A stretch of DNA of 64,000 nt from Bemisia tabaci (GCF_918797505.1 NC_092801.1:3658001-3722000), one strand, 5' to 3'; numbered from the stretch's first letter, positions 22,973 to 34,659 are shown. The notes: generated by a model not told the origin, from the letters alone. A program made the numbers and translations.

Positions 22973-23717
22973 AAATCATCGGTACGGGCACTGAAATTAG
23001 TTCAACGAGCTATTCGATATGGGTAGACTTCCATATTTTAGCGAGCCGCAAGTTTTAACGACGAACAACGTGAACGTCAATACCTCAATTCTGGGCTGAA
23101 TTTGGAATTTGGAATTTTATGTTGTGCGTATTGTGAAATTTTGATGAGGAAACACGATTCGAAGTGCTTAATTTGTTATACAGTATAATGGTCCGTTATT
23201 ACGAGAACGATCATGTTTTAAAACACTACTGTCAGAATGCATAATATTTCACCTTCAATATAAGCACAGTATAACACGAAGGAGACTTCAACGCAGGGCA
23301 AAGAAAATAAACTTCAATAGGTTTTACAATGATTTGAATCCATCCTGTTACTGGCTCATTTTGGAAACAGCTTCCGTGCCATTAGTTTCCTGAAGCAGGT
23401 AGTACTTTTGTGGATTAATCAGGAATTAATAGCAGTTACTAATTGCAAAATGCAGTTGAGTCCTACCTCCGGGGATTATCACGAACATTGATGGATCACC
23501 GCAGAATCGTGTTTTGGTGGGTATTTCTTGGTAAGTTCAGCGATTGGAAACCATTACTTCTGAATAATTATTTGTATAAAGGCACAGGCACTCGTATAGA
23601 TAGGGAAGTTAAGGGCACGTATTTCGTCGCTATAAAATGAACTAGAGATTGTGCTTCCTTATGGGTCGAGTTGAGCTTGTCACAGAATCGCGTTTAGATA
23701 AGACACGCTCACCTACA
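22973..23717. other. Intergenic; one diverged repeat arm
   Basis: Around 23120-23190 there is a diverged arm of the 8758-9307 element (GTGAAATTTTGATGAGGAAAC). A short ATTGCAAAATGCAGT piece near 23440 resembles family C ends. No gene seen. Confidence 0.4.
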
Positions 23718-23974
23718 CTGCCGTGCTAAGGAAGAACGCCGTATGAACATTCGAGAGTTGCCAAATTAAAATGCCGATTTAAAATGTCTTTTTAAGGAAA
23801 GTTATGCGTTTTTTTGCGTGACATTTTCAGATATTATAGATTGAATTGTAAAAAAAAATTGTCTGAAAGATTTGAAAAAAAAATGTGCAACATTTTTCCA
23901 GAAAAATTAAGTTTCGTTGAGGGAAATATGACAACGTCTGAAGGCTCATTCGGCGTTCTTCCTTAGCATGGCAG
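23718..23974. repeat. MITE family A copy
   Basis: 257 bp, starts CTGCCGTGCTAAGGAAGAAC and ends in inverted GTTCTTCCTTAGCATGGCAG. Flanks are TACA and TATA (3/4 match of a 4-bp duplication). It lies just 76 bp from the hAT-like element. Confidence 0.8.
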
Positions 23975-24050
23975 TATAGAGAGTAGCGAACAATAGTAAA
24001 GTATCTGTCATGACGGCTAGTGCCCGAGTCCAGTCTTCATGGGAGGTATC

Positions 24051-24864
24051 CAGGGCCGGATTTAGGGGGTGGCCACATGGGCCGCGGCCCATGACGGAAA
24101 ATTTAGGGGGCGGCAAATATTTTAATTTTTTTAAAAGTGGGTATGAAAAAATCGGATTCAGAAAAAGAGGTAAAAACGAAAAAAGGCGACAAAATCTCTC
24201 ATTTCCTGAGAGTATGGTGATTTCTAATTTTGTTGTCTTTCGGTGATACAAGAGACAGCACCATTAATTAGTCGAGTTAAGGGAGAAACCAAACACGCAA
24301 TTTGGCCTAGAACGGCGCGGTGTAGAGAGCAATGAATACGAGGACATGAGATGAAAAGGAGAAGCCGTTGGCGCGGCGATGAGCATTCAGCACATATTAG
24401 CGCCTACAAGACTGCATGAACACTCCACGCATTGCGTCAAACACAGTGCGATCAGCAGCGGTCGGCGTGAAACTCATAGCGCCTACAAGGCTACGAATAC
24501 TTCATGCATTGCGCCAAACACAGTGCAGTCAGCGCGGCGCGGTGGCAGAAGTGAAAATATAAAACCACATTTAGGTTTGTTCTTTCAAAAATTTTTCGTT
24601 CATTTCTTATGAATACGAGAGGCCTTGTTCACACAGAGAAAGGTTTACGGAACTTGACTTTCGCGCAAAGTTCCGTGAACTTTCGCTAAAAGTGTTGACA
24701 GGGCTTTCACAAAAAATGTGTCCAACGCGAGCAAACGCGTCTCATGAGCCCCTCCCCCTCCGGGACGTTCACTTGATGGTTTTAATTGCTGTTTCGAAAC
24801 GAATGAGAAGGAGGCGGCAAAATACAGGCGGCCGATGGGCGGCAGGAGGGTAAATCCGGCACCG
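24051..24864. mobile_element. Non-autonomous hAT-like element, copy 2, perfect 8-bp TSD
   Basis: 814 bp. Starts CAGGGCCGGATTTAGGGGG and ends TAAATCCGGCACCG. Flanked by GAGGTATC on both sides (24043-24050, 24865-24872), a perfect 8-bp target duplication. The sequence parallels copy 1 at 9641-10512, including the TACTTCATGCATTGCGCCAA tandem units. It has no transposase. Confidence 0.9.
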
Positions 24865-24889
24865 GAGGTATCACCCTTTGAACCGAGAG

Positions 24890-25110
24890 AATAACACTAT
24901 GGATGACGTCATCTGCCGCGGTAAAACTCCATGGTTTCTTCCGTCTTACTCACACCAGTAAGTGATACGTACATTTAGACTGGTGGCGAAGCGTCATTGA
25001 TCGAGCATCGATATTTCTCCCATTTCGAAGCCGTGGTAAAGAATTGATTATTAAAGTGCTCGTTTCGAACACCCTGTCCATCAATCCTTTTCCTTCGTGT
25101 TTTTCGATGG
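24890..25110. repeat. Fragments of two repeat families
   Basis: 24890-24990 matches the centre of the 11169-11699 foldback element (GATGACGTCATC, CCGCGG, TGGTTTCTTCC). About 25000-25095 carries family F landmarks (GGTAAAGAATTGATTATTAA, GAACACCCTGTCCATC). Both are truncated. Confidence 0.5.
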
Positions 25111-26174
25111 GTGAAATATTGGACGTAGAAATTTGGCGCTTGGACAGATCCTATTTATTTTTGCTGATCTGTGTGCGTAAACCATTAAAACACGATAATG
25201 CGGTGCTATGGGAAGACAAAATTAATGAAATTGAAAATTATGAAAAAATATTTTCAGAAATTTCAGAAGATTATGAAACATAAGAAATTTGCAATTGGGA
25301 ATTAGACGACAAAGATCAAGGTTTCCAGCATTCAAGTGCGGGTTGCATACTTTGTCACTAAGAAGTACGTTTCAAAAATGTCTTAAGTTTCAGTGGCCCG
25401 TGTTTCCCGATATAATCCACGGAAATTTCCGATGTGAAACATCTTCCTCACGTTTAATGTCAGCCTCATCAATGCAACTGACCCACTGCAATACGCAGTC
25501 AGAGTATTATCTTCACTCATACGCTAGGTCTAGACGTCTAATACATCGCGAAGAATGACCATTGGGTTGGCCAAATATATTTAACCAAACACCAAAAAAA
25601 AACACCAAAAATAAAATATGAAACACCAATATCTTTGTGGTTAGTCGAAAAAGCTCAAACTTTCATAATTATTAATAGTTAAATAAATATAAACTAAACT
25701 GCAATTTTAGAATTGATTAACCCCCCCATATCTTAATAAATAAAGTGCCTGATAAAAGGGTTAAATTGTAAATTTAATTATAAGTTTATTCTTCTTTATT
25801 AAAATTTAAATTAGCAAATTTAATTATAATTTTGAAAATTATTAGTTTTAACACCATATATTATTATATTGACGGCGAAATTGAAGAAACGTGTACCTCT
25901 GTTTACGACACCGCATACTTCCTGTTACAAATTATTTTTTAAATGGAAAAATATTCAACGCTATGACTTGAAAATGTCTCCCATTTTTGTTTTTCGTTTG
26001 AAGGATATTCTGTAAAAATTTCGAGCGATGAATCTGGTTCGGTCTTCTTTGGTGAAATAAAATGAGAGCGGAAATTTTGAAACACCGCAAACGATGATTT
26101 CCGCTTTTGTGTAATTTCACCGTCGATGTATTGGTTTTCCGAATCTAAATCTCATTAAGTTTGTTGAGTGCATC
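25111..26174. other. AT-rich intergenic, no gene recognised
   Basis: Contains runs of near-pure A/T around 25580-25860. Open frames at 25044-25283 and 25289-25558 start within repeats and show no recognisable domain. Confidence 0.4.
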
Positions 26175-26525
26175 GTTGACCTGCGGGCCGATTATTGAAA
26201 CTGATAGACAAAGCGATAGACAAAGAAGACATAGGGAGTATAGAGAAATCCTATTGGTTGACATGGTTGGTTCTTATAGACTAAGGAAGAAAATGATAGA
26301 CTAACTGTCAGGTCTTTGGTGGGTTGCCGTTAGTTAGTCCATTACCTACCTCCTATGTCCATTGCCACCACCCGCTTCCACCAATAGGATCCCTTCAAAT
26401 CCCTTTTGTCGTCTTTGTTGGATCCCTTCAAATCCCTTTTGTCGTCTTTGTTGGATCCCTTCAAATCCCTTTTGTCGTCTTTGTCTATAGCTTTGTCTAT
26501 CAGTTTCAATAATCGGCCTGCAGGG
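26175..26525. repeat. MITE family E copy with internal 33-bp triplication
   Basis: Termini extend outward to CTGCGGGCCGATTATTGAAA and inverted CAATAATCGGCCTGCAG. Near the right end a 33-bp unit (GGATCCCTTCAAATCCCTTT...) is repeated exactly three times starting at 26387, 26420 and 26453. Other copies of the family have one unit. Confidence 0.8.
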
Positions 26526-28557
26526 CGACACGAACATAGTAAAATATCAGATGAATTTCACTATCTTAAACTCATTGATCAGTGATTAATAAAATTCGAA
26601 TTGACGTATTTTTAAAATGAAACTTAAGCAAACGAATTATGCGCATAGGGAATTGATTTTTCGATAGCTATTTCGTTAATATAGTCAAAGGACAAATAAT
26701 TATTTTACCAAGACGACGAATGGAGGATTTAATACATTTGACTGCTTTTCAAACAGTTCTATTACAAAAAATAAAGTAATCTAGGATTATTTTTTTTTTG
26801 AGAGGTGTCTTTCAGATGAAAAACAAGCGGGAAAGTTCTAATACTGTCGTATTAGAAAAGCGCTCAGGTGTTAGTAAATGTATTTAATGAAGAAAGGACG
26901 TATAAACTCCGTCGACTTGGCTGGGAAATGGAAATAAAACATCAGCTGATAGCAAACAAAGGTTACCAAGGAAACCGTAAACGCGTATTTTCGTTTCCCG
27001 AAAATGATAGCCACCGTTGAGCTCATCAGGCGCGTTTTTTTTAGGCTTCATTTAAGTTCAACGATCAATTTCGATAAGAATTCCTCTACCGCTAAGGAAT
27101 TTTCTTATAGACAAACGATCGAAACTACCTGCGCATTACGTTAAAAGCATAAAATACAGTTTTTACAGCTTTATTTATTTTAAAAATGGACCCCCCAAAA
27201 AGCCTACTTATCGATGAGCTGGTGCGCCATTTAAACGAATTAGCACTAGTATACTAGTACTCTAGAGGCAAGTCGAAATCAAAAAGCGCTGCCTATCGGC
27301 TGAGCGCTTAACAAACGTGGAGGGAACCATGAGAAACAATAATAAGGTCGATGGCGTCATCCTAAGCGTTCTTCGCGGAGCGACATAGCTGACATTATTA
27401 AAGACGTGCGAGCGTGGTTTTTCGGAAAATCCGAGTTTAAATTTTAATCATCAGGTCTGCTTTCAAATACATAAGGCTCTGAAAAATCTGTAATTTTCGA
27501 CTGTTCTCACATGTTTACTCAGCATAATTAAGATAGGAAAAAATTATGCTAACCCATAAATATCTGCAGAAGACAGTGTATTAGCTTCCTTGTTTGGGGT
27601 GCATAATTTCCCAAACATTTTGAAGAACATTAATATAATAAAGACCGCTAAATTTACCGATTTTTGCTCTCTTTTTTATTTCCTCTCTCGATACCATGGT
27701 TAATCACAGTTCATAACCAATATTGATTTAAAACTTGACGTGGGTATGTCATTTGTTTTTTTCCTTTCCCCCTTCTCCCCTCTTCCTCAATGGAGATCTT
27801 GTGATGCAATAATGGTTAGTCTTTTTTTGTTGCAAGTCGTAGTATTATTACATAATTAATTATATAAATGTCCCATTGGACTGATAAATCAAATATTTGC
27901 CGGGTGAAGGGCAATGAATCACTGAGAATCTAAATTTTGATTGCGAGTGAAAAAGAGACACGAAATCAATTGAAAAATAACGTCATTTTATTAGAATAAT
28001 CAAAAAGAATGAGAGATGAACACATAGGAAAGAGAAGTAAACGAAAATGTGTTAAATATACAAAGTTTATAGTTAAGTAAATGGAATGGTTTTGCGGTTT
28101 CCAACTCGTGGGACAGTTCTGGGCAAGGAATCGTTTAAAAGTAGGTTTCAAAGTATACATGGCCACTATCTACTTACTTTTATCCAATAAAAATACTGTT
28201 TTTCCTTGATAGTTTTACTTTTAAAAAATAGACTGACTAATAGCAGTTAAAGCTACTTAAAGTAAGAGAACTGAATCATTATTCGTTATACATGAAAACT
28301 TTAAAGTAAAAACATGTAATTTCCCTTGTTTTCGACATTTTAATGCATTTAATTTGTGATGTAGGGAGCGTTAATTCTTCGTCTCATTTTTTAGACAAAA
28401 CTCCGACAATCATTGATGAAAAATAACTCGGCGGAAAAGGAGAGACATTGCAATACTAACAGCACTTGAATTTATTCATGAAACAGGTCAGATTATGGCA
28501 CAAAAGTAAGTAACGTACTGATTACGTTTTTCCTGAGCTGGCTAATTTAAGAACAAA
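26526..28557. other. Intergenic AT-rich region, nothing recognised
   Basis: About 2 kb without readable element termini or a coding exon I can support. A CTAGTATACTAGTA palindrome near 27247 is short and of unknown meaning. Confidence 0.4.
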
Positions 28558-28856
28558 TTGGATTGCACTTTGCAAAAAGGAACCAGAAGCACTGCAGTGA
28601 TGCTAAGATTATGCAACTTCATCCTTTATAATAAAATTACAGAAGTCATGAAAAAATATGAAATTTGCATGGTAATTTTTGTTTTATATTGTGTGTTAGG
28701 TGTTGCTGTGTATTTTAATTTGTGTATTTACAGTTTTTAGCGAGTAAAAAAGAAACAGTTAATGTATAATCAGGCTTTTCTCCCAGGAAAAAGAAGTTGC
28801 ACAATCTTAGGAACATTGCAATGCTCTCGGTTCCTTTTTGCAAAATGCAATCCAAT
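28558..28856. repeat. Foldback MITE family H (TTGGATTGCA..TGCAATCCAA)
   Basis: 299-bp element. Left end TGGATTGCACTTTGCAAAAA GGAACC-like and right end its inverted GGTTCCTTTTTGCAAAATGC. The right half (from TTTTTAGCGAGTAAAA) is duplicated at 48058-48182. Confidence 0.7.
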
Positions 28857-30469
28857 TAATCCTAAAAATATAGAAAAGTACCGATGAGATATGATTAGAA
28901 ATATTATACGGCAGTTCTGAAGAATGAATGGAAATGTCTTTGTTTCTTTTTGTAGACGAATGTTGATCGCCGAAAGCGAGGTGACAGCGGAAATGACCCT
29001 CGAAAAGTTATAAGATGAATTCTAAGGGGCAAACGAGAGAGAAATAAGAGAATAGTAAGTGAACGCAAGCGCGAATAAAACACCTCAGTGTTCGTGATAA
29101 GCAGCTATCATGTCATGAACTTGAAACCTGCTTCGAACAAAAAATTGCCTCTTTAAGTTGTGTGTGTTGTGTCGTTGTGCGCAACTGACCCATTACATTT
29201 TTCATAGGATAAAAGCCTGTTGAAATTTCGGTGGGATTAAACTGATGGAATAAGTATATATTTAAGGGTGGAGAAACACAAGGATAATGACAAGTTAATG
29301 CTGATGAATACATATGAACAGCGCATAATTTATTCTAGGCATAGCAGTGCACCTTGCAACCACATGGTCAAATGCCTGCTCGTGCAGTGAATTATTGTTT
29401 CTTTTCCACTTAATGGCCTAGTTTTATTGCTAGCTGCTTCCATTATAATACAAAAAATTAACGTAAAAGACTAAAAATAATAACGGAATACAATAAAAGA
29501 AAGCGATTAGCAGAATGAAAACTGACAACATGAAAAAAATACAAATACTGTTGCTATTTCAAAGTAGTGTAGCTTTCATTAACATACCGAATGCTTACCT
29601 AATCGAATGGGGGGGGGGGGGGGGAAAGGCATGATTTTTAGTTTTTGAGTGAGAACAATGAGTATCCAATTAAGGCACTTTTGGATAGAACTTACACGAA
29701 AACTACGATTGCTGCTTATACAAAATATGTATCACAATAATTATTGTGAGAAGTAAAATTAATATTGTCTGTGGAGATGTTTCTCTGCAGATATATTTGT
29801 ATGAACGTTCGGCAGTAAATAAGATAATTTTTAGGACATTAAATACATAAACTTAACTCTAAACCATGGCAACTACAAAAAGAACCTTGCTTCAAAACAG
29901 AAATATATTCCTACTTTCCTGTAGTTGACATAAAGGTGTTATGATTGAGAAAATTCCGTAGTGAGGAAGGCTAGATTGAAGTCTTCACAAAATTTAGATA
30001 CAAATACTAAGAAAGAGAAAGAAACTTGTGAAACTTAAAATTGAAGTCCTTTCCGATAGGACATTCTTTGATCATGACTGAGACACTGACCCTTTTTTCA
30101 AAAATTTCAGTTAAGGTTGTCAAGTGCCATTACGCTGCGTCAGTAGTAACAAGGCAATAAGTTCTGAAGAAAACTAAAGACAGAGTCCTAAAGGTCCTCA
30201 AGATTCCTACAGACTTTCTGGTGGGTGATCCCCTTCATGGGGCTGATACGACAGCAAGATTGAAAGAAAATTAGCTTGACCAAGTCAACCTAACGTCCTG
30301 TGTTGGATATCGACCGAAGCATGAAGTTCCTGTGGCTGAACTTATACATTTGATTGTTAATTTGCAACATACTGGTAGTAGCACTCAATTATCTTATGAT
30401 AGATGGGTATGTAGCCTAAGCGCTATAAAATGAGAAAGAATTGCCTGACATACAAAAGCTACTTTATTC
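28857..30469. other. Intergenic; 16-bp G run at 29609-29624
   Basis: AT-rich sequence without a supported gene. The G homopolymer could form G-quadruplex-like structure or be an assembly-sensitive spot. No element termini recognised. Confidence 0.4.
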
Positions 30470-30745
30470 AATTATAGTTTTTGCCATCGCCAGGTCCTTT
30501 CGAGTCAGAAAAATATATCCAAATGAATTTTTAAATTAATGATAACAACTTTGGTAGAAACATTCTTGACTGGGTAGGCATGTAAATATAGATATTTCAT
30601 ATACAATCCTACCTAGTCAAAAAAGTGCCAACCAAAGTTGGTATTATTAATTGAAAAATGTACTTAAATACAGTTTTCCGACTCTAGAGGTCCCGACGAC
30701 GGGGATTGTGCCGAATAGCTTCGACCAAAAATTACAATTGAATGA
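30470..30745. repeat. Diverged palindromic element
   Basis: Arms such as GATAACAACTTTGG / CCAAAGTTGGTATTATTAAT and GTCCTTTCGAGTCAGAAAA / TTTTCCGACTCTAGAGGTCC pair imperfectly around an AT-rich centre. Older than the other foldbacks here. Confidence 0.5.
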
Positions 30746-31278
30746 AGATGTTTTTATGTAAGTTAATTCTTGCACAATTTTAAACACTGTAGCTACATCC
30801 CCACCGCTATCAATCACACTTGATTGAATTCAAAAAAGACGTTCGGATACGCGAACCGAAATGTTTCGTCGATATTGAACATCAAACGTCCGGTCAGACA
30901 ACCGTTTCGGAACAACTAACACAAAATAAGCTTCTTTTCTTCGAGAGTAATACAACTAAAGACTACTAAAACGCTGTTAGCACAGAAAAATTGATTAAAA
31001 AAAGAGATGAAAAAACATGATTAGAAATTAGAAACTTAAGATGAAGTCACGAGGGAGAAGAACATTAAAGTCCTCGAATTGACAAGATTTTTAGGATAGA
31101 CCTTGCGCAAAAAAGAAGAGGGGAAAAAGTATAAAGGCAGCCTCAAAAATAAAGAATGACCCATCTCAAAGGTTAGGAACAGTCTTTTAGAACACAAAAA
31201 ACAAAACAAACAAATTGCGAGGTAGAAGAACGATGACTGAACATCTCTCCAGCGAGAGCTTGGTAACTACTTGAAGTT
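30746..31278. other. Intergenic, 3' flank of second ankyrin gene
   Basis: No repeat termini or gene recognised. It presumably includes the 3' UTR of the ankyrin gene ending at 31279, but I did not find a clear polyadenylation signal on the minus strand. Confidence 0.4.
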
Positions 31279-34077
31279 TCAACGCGCTTGAACAGCACAG
31301 CAAGCGGTCTTGAAAACCAGCAGGTCTTGAGCGCTCAAATAACTGAAGATAATTTCGACGACTTCGATCGGAATACCTCTGTTGTGTTTGAACAAGCGAC
31401 CAGAGACTAACAAGGCCCCGTCGATGAGCTCTCGCCTTTGACAAGCTTTCTGGTGCTGGTATCTAAGGATCCTCCCATATCTTGGACCTCTTTCCCTTCC
31501 CATTGGCCAGTCCAAATCCTCATTGAGCCACCTGGGAGAGTCGGGTGGGTTCGCGAAATCTTTGTTCCGGGCGAAAGCGGCCAGACAGTGCACACTTTTC
31601 GTGAAAACATCGTGGAGGGTCCACGGACTCCCGCCAACATACGTTTCCTTCATCTTATTCAGTTCATCCATGCAGCTTTCAACTCCATCGCGCTGAAACT
31701 TGCGATCCAGGAACTTTGGAATCGGATTATCGTAACTATCACCGAAGATGGGAGAGTATTTTTCGTTTATACGATTTATTACGCCTTGCCATCCGCTGTC
31801 GTTCATCTGTTCAGGTTTTACATCCGCAATTTCCATTTTGCACACGAAATCGAGCAAGCAGTTACGGTGACCTTTGCTTTTCCGCACAATATTCGCGAAA
31901 CCCCTCGCAAAGTACGGCAACGTGATAATCGTCATTATGTATCTAAAATTATACTCGAGGAGGTACTCGAGGATTTTTCCATCAGTAGCAAGACTCAGAG
32001 CAGATATGTCAGGCGATTCGGGCCAAACTGGTAGCGCTCCAAACTCAGTGAGAACTTTAACCACGTCAAGATGACCGTTAAGAGCGGCAGAAAGCAGCGG
32101 CGTGTTTACACATCTGTCCGCAGTAAAGACGTTAGCACCGTACTGGATTAAAATCCTTACTGTATCCACATCTCCATTTGTAGCTGCATCCCACAAAATA
32201 TCGTAAAGATGGTCCTGATCGTTAACTCGAGCCCCAAATTGACACAGTGCCTCGACAACTTTTGGCAATCTCTTCATAACGGCATAAAGGATTGGGGATT
32301 CTTTGTTAGGGTCGGCACCGTGGCACAAGAACAATTTCGTAATTTTCAGCACTTGTTCCGAAGAGTTTTTCGACCAAATTCCTTCAATCATCGGTGTTCT
32401 ATCCGTAGATGTTTCCAGCACGTCTAAATCTGAGCTGTTTTTGAGAAAAACCTCCAGCATTTCAGCATCACCGAGGTTCGCAGTTTCGTGTAACGCAGTG
32501 CGACCTGTCTTGTCCGCGACATCACCCCGAGCTCCGAACTGACAAAGGACTCCAACAACCTTCTTCAAGCCCAGCCGCAAAGCACGAACGACGGGCGCTC
32601 GGTCGTTGGGGTCGGCCCCGCTTTCGAGGAGCAGCGTCGCCATTTCCGGCATATCGTAGAGGTAAATCGCGCTCAAGACCGTCTTTCCTTTGCTGTCGTG
32701 GGCGGTGAGCCGGGCGCCGGCTTGGATGAGGGCAGCAGCCAGGTCGAGACGATTCGCCAGAGCGGCCGAGAACAACGGGGTCCGACCGAGGGAGCACTCT
32801 GCGTTCGGGTCGGCCCCGCGGCGCAGGAGTAACCGGAGCGCGTCGACGTCAGCGCGCTCTGTCGCCGCGTGCAGAAGCGTCTTCCGGGATCGCTTGCTCT
32901 CGATCGCGTTCGGGTCGGCGCCTGATTCCAGCAGCTCCTGCAAGAGCTCCACGCACCCGGTGCGTACGGCGCCGTGGAGGAGGGCGGCGTCGCGGGCGTC
33001 CGCTGCGGTGAGCGCGTACCCGCCGCCGCGCATGCGCTCCACGACGGGCTTCATTTCTTCGGCGCCGCGTCGTAGGGCTGCGCGGAAGGCAGACTTGTTC
33101 CTCGAGTCGACGGAGGGACTGTGGTTGAGGACGACGTTACAGACTCGCGGGTGGCCCCGCGCGACGGCGGCTTGAAGCGGGGAGGCCCCGAACTGCCCGG
33201 CTTGATTCACGTCGGCGCCGCTGTGCAGCAAGAGGCTCACCAGCCCCGCGTTGTCCGACTCGATGGCCAGTTGGAGAGGAGTCGTGCCTCGGAGAAGAGA
33301 GTTGGATCTCACTGCCGCGCGGACGTCGGCGCCGCGCGCTAGGAGGACCTTGCAGACCGCCTCGTGGCCTCGGCGGGCGGCCAAGTGGAGGGGCGTGAGG
33401 CAGTTACTTGCTTTTTCGTCGACGCGTGCGCCTTTCTGGAGTAGAAGCGTGGCCGTCGGCGCGCGGCCGAGGTCGGCGGCGACGTGGAGCGGCGTGCGGC
33501 CGTCCAGGCTGCGGGCGTTGACGCTAGCGCCGTGCGTGAGGAGCAGCTCAACGAGGGGCACATCATCGCGGCCTGCGGCGAGGTGGAGCAGGACCCCCTC
33601 GTCGTCCCTCCTCAAAGGGATGTCCGCCCCGAAGGGCAGGAACCTCCGCCAGATCTCCAGCGAGTCGGGGTCCGTCGTCCACGTGAAGCAACGGTCGGGG
33701 ACCGGGGACTGTGCGGTGCTCATCACCTGGAAGTCACCCGATGCGAGGATTCGGGAGACGCTCCTTTCATCTGCGTAGACGAGAACTGGTATCTTTCGTT
33801 CGGGCGGAGGTCGAGCAGGATTTCCGCTACGTCCACGCATTTGTTCGCGACGGCCTCGTACAGGAACGGGAAGACTCTGTCCTTGGTCAGAACGACGACC
33901 TTGCACTTGGCGAATTTTCCTTCCGGGACGTCTGTCTTAAGAGCGGCTGCTGGCAGAAGGACGTAACCCGCCATCCGGGCACTCGTACTGGGACCGGGTG
34001 CGGTAGTCTTCCAGGTCGGCGATCTTCTCGGCGTGGACTACGAAGAGTAGACCGTGGACGATGTTACTGGTGGACAT
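31279..34077 (-). CDS. Ankyrin-repeat/F-box-like paralogue with two compensating frameshifts near the N-terminus
   Basis: Paralogue of the 18611-21340 gene, same strand. The main frame is open from 33906 to the stop at 31279 (875 codons). It encodes about a dozen or more ankyrin repeats (DGRTPLHVAADLG, GADVRA, GADPNAE), an LHDVFTK motif and a C-terminal IPIEVVEIIFSYLSAQDLL F-box/PRANC-like segment. Homology to the paralogue's head continues upstream to an ATG at 34077 (MSTSNIVHGLLFVVHAEK), which follows a TTTGTTTCAG acceptor and CCCACC. Between about 33965 and 33795 the homologous reading (YVLLPAAALK, then VANKCVDVAEILLDLRP) lies in another frame, and the original frame resumes afterwards. 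As given, the outer frame meets a stop at 33937. This is either two assembly indels or a young pseudogene; an alternative start at 33720 would restore a shortened protein. The 32600-33760 part is very GC-rich. Confidence 0.8.
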
Positions 34078-34166
34078 GGTGGGCTGAAACAAAGAGAAAG
34101 CCCCGAGGGCTGCTGTAGTTGGAGCACCCGTGATACGGCTTGGATCAGCGAGGTTGTGATACATAT

Positions 34167-34640
34167 GTTACGGGTAATCTAGTCAAACCGGGTAATGTCG
34201 ACATTACCCGGGTAATGTCGGCAATAATTGACATTACCCAGCGGGGCGATTATTGAAACTGATAGACAAAGAGTTAGACAAAATGACATAGAAGTATATA
34301 AAGCAATTCTATTGGTTGAAATGGGGTGGTTCTCATCGATAAGGGGGGAAACTGATAGAATAAACTGTCGGGTTTCTGTGGGTTGCCGTTACTTAGTCGA
34401 TTACTACTCCTTTGTCCATTGCAAAACAACCCCGTTTCCACCAATAGGAATCCCTCCAAATCCCTTTTGTCGTCGGTTAGGTTAGGTTAGGGGTCCAGCC
34501 GGTCCCGTCTGCGGCCCTCCCTGACGACTGAGGGGTGGGATGGCAGGTACTATAACCTAACCTAACCTAACCTAACCAAAACGGCCTGGGTAATGTCAAT
34601 TATTGCCGCCATTACCCGGTTTGACTAGATTACCCGTAAC
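34167..34640. repeat. Composite inverted-repeat element (GTTACGGGTAATCTAGTC termini) with nested insert
   Basis: Both ends read GTTACGGGTAATCTAGTCAA inverted, with pairing to about 60 bp. Flanks are ACATAT / ACATAC (5/6). The middle holds a truncated family E MITE (about 34239-34474) and a telomere-like inverted repeat (34475-34572). The element lies in the 3' flank of the LINE remnant, since the homologous TAAAAGCG segment continues on its right. Confidence 0.75.
34475..34572. repeat. Inverted telomere-like repeats (GGTTA)n ... (CCTAA)n
   Basis: Three and a half GGTTA units (34475-34492), about 60 bp of GC-rich spacer, then CCTAACCTAACCTAACC (34556-34572). The 5-bp period equals the arthropod telomere unit TTAGG. 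A shorter CCTAACCTAACC run is near 56562. Confidence 0.7.
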
Positions 34641-34659
34641 ACATACATAAAGGCGCTTT

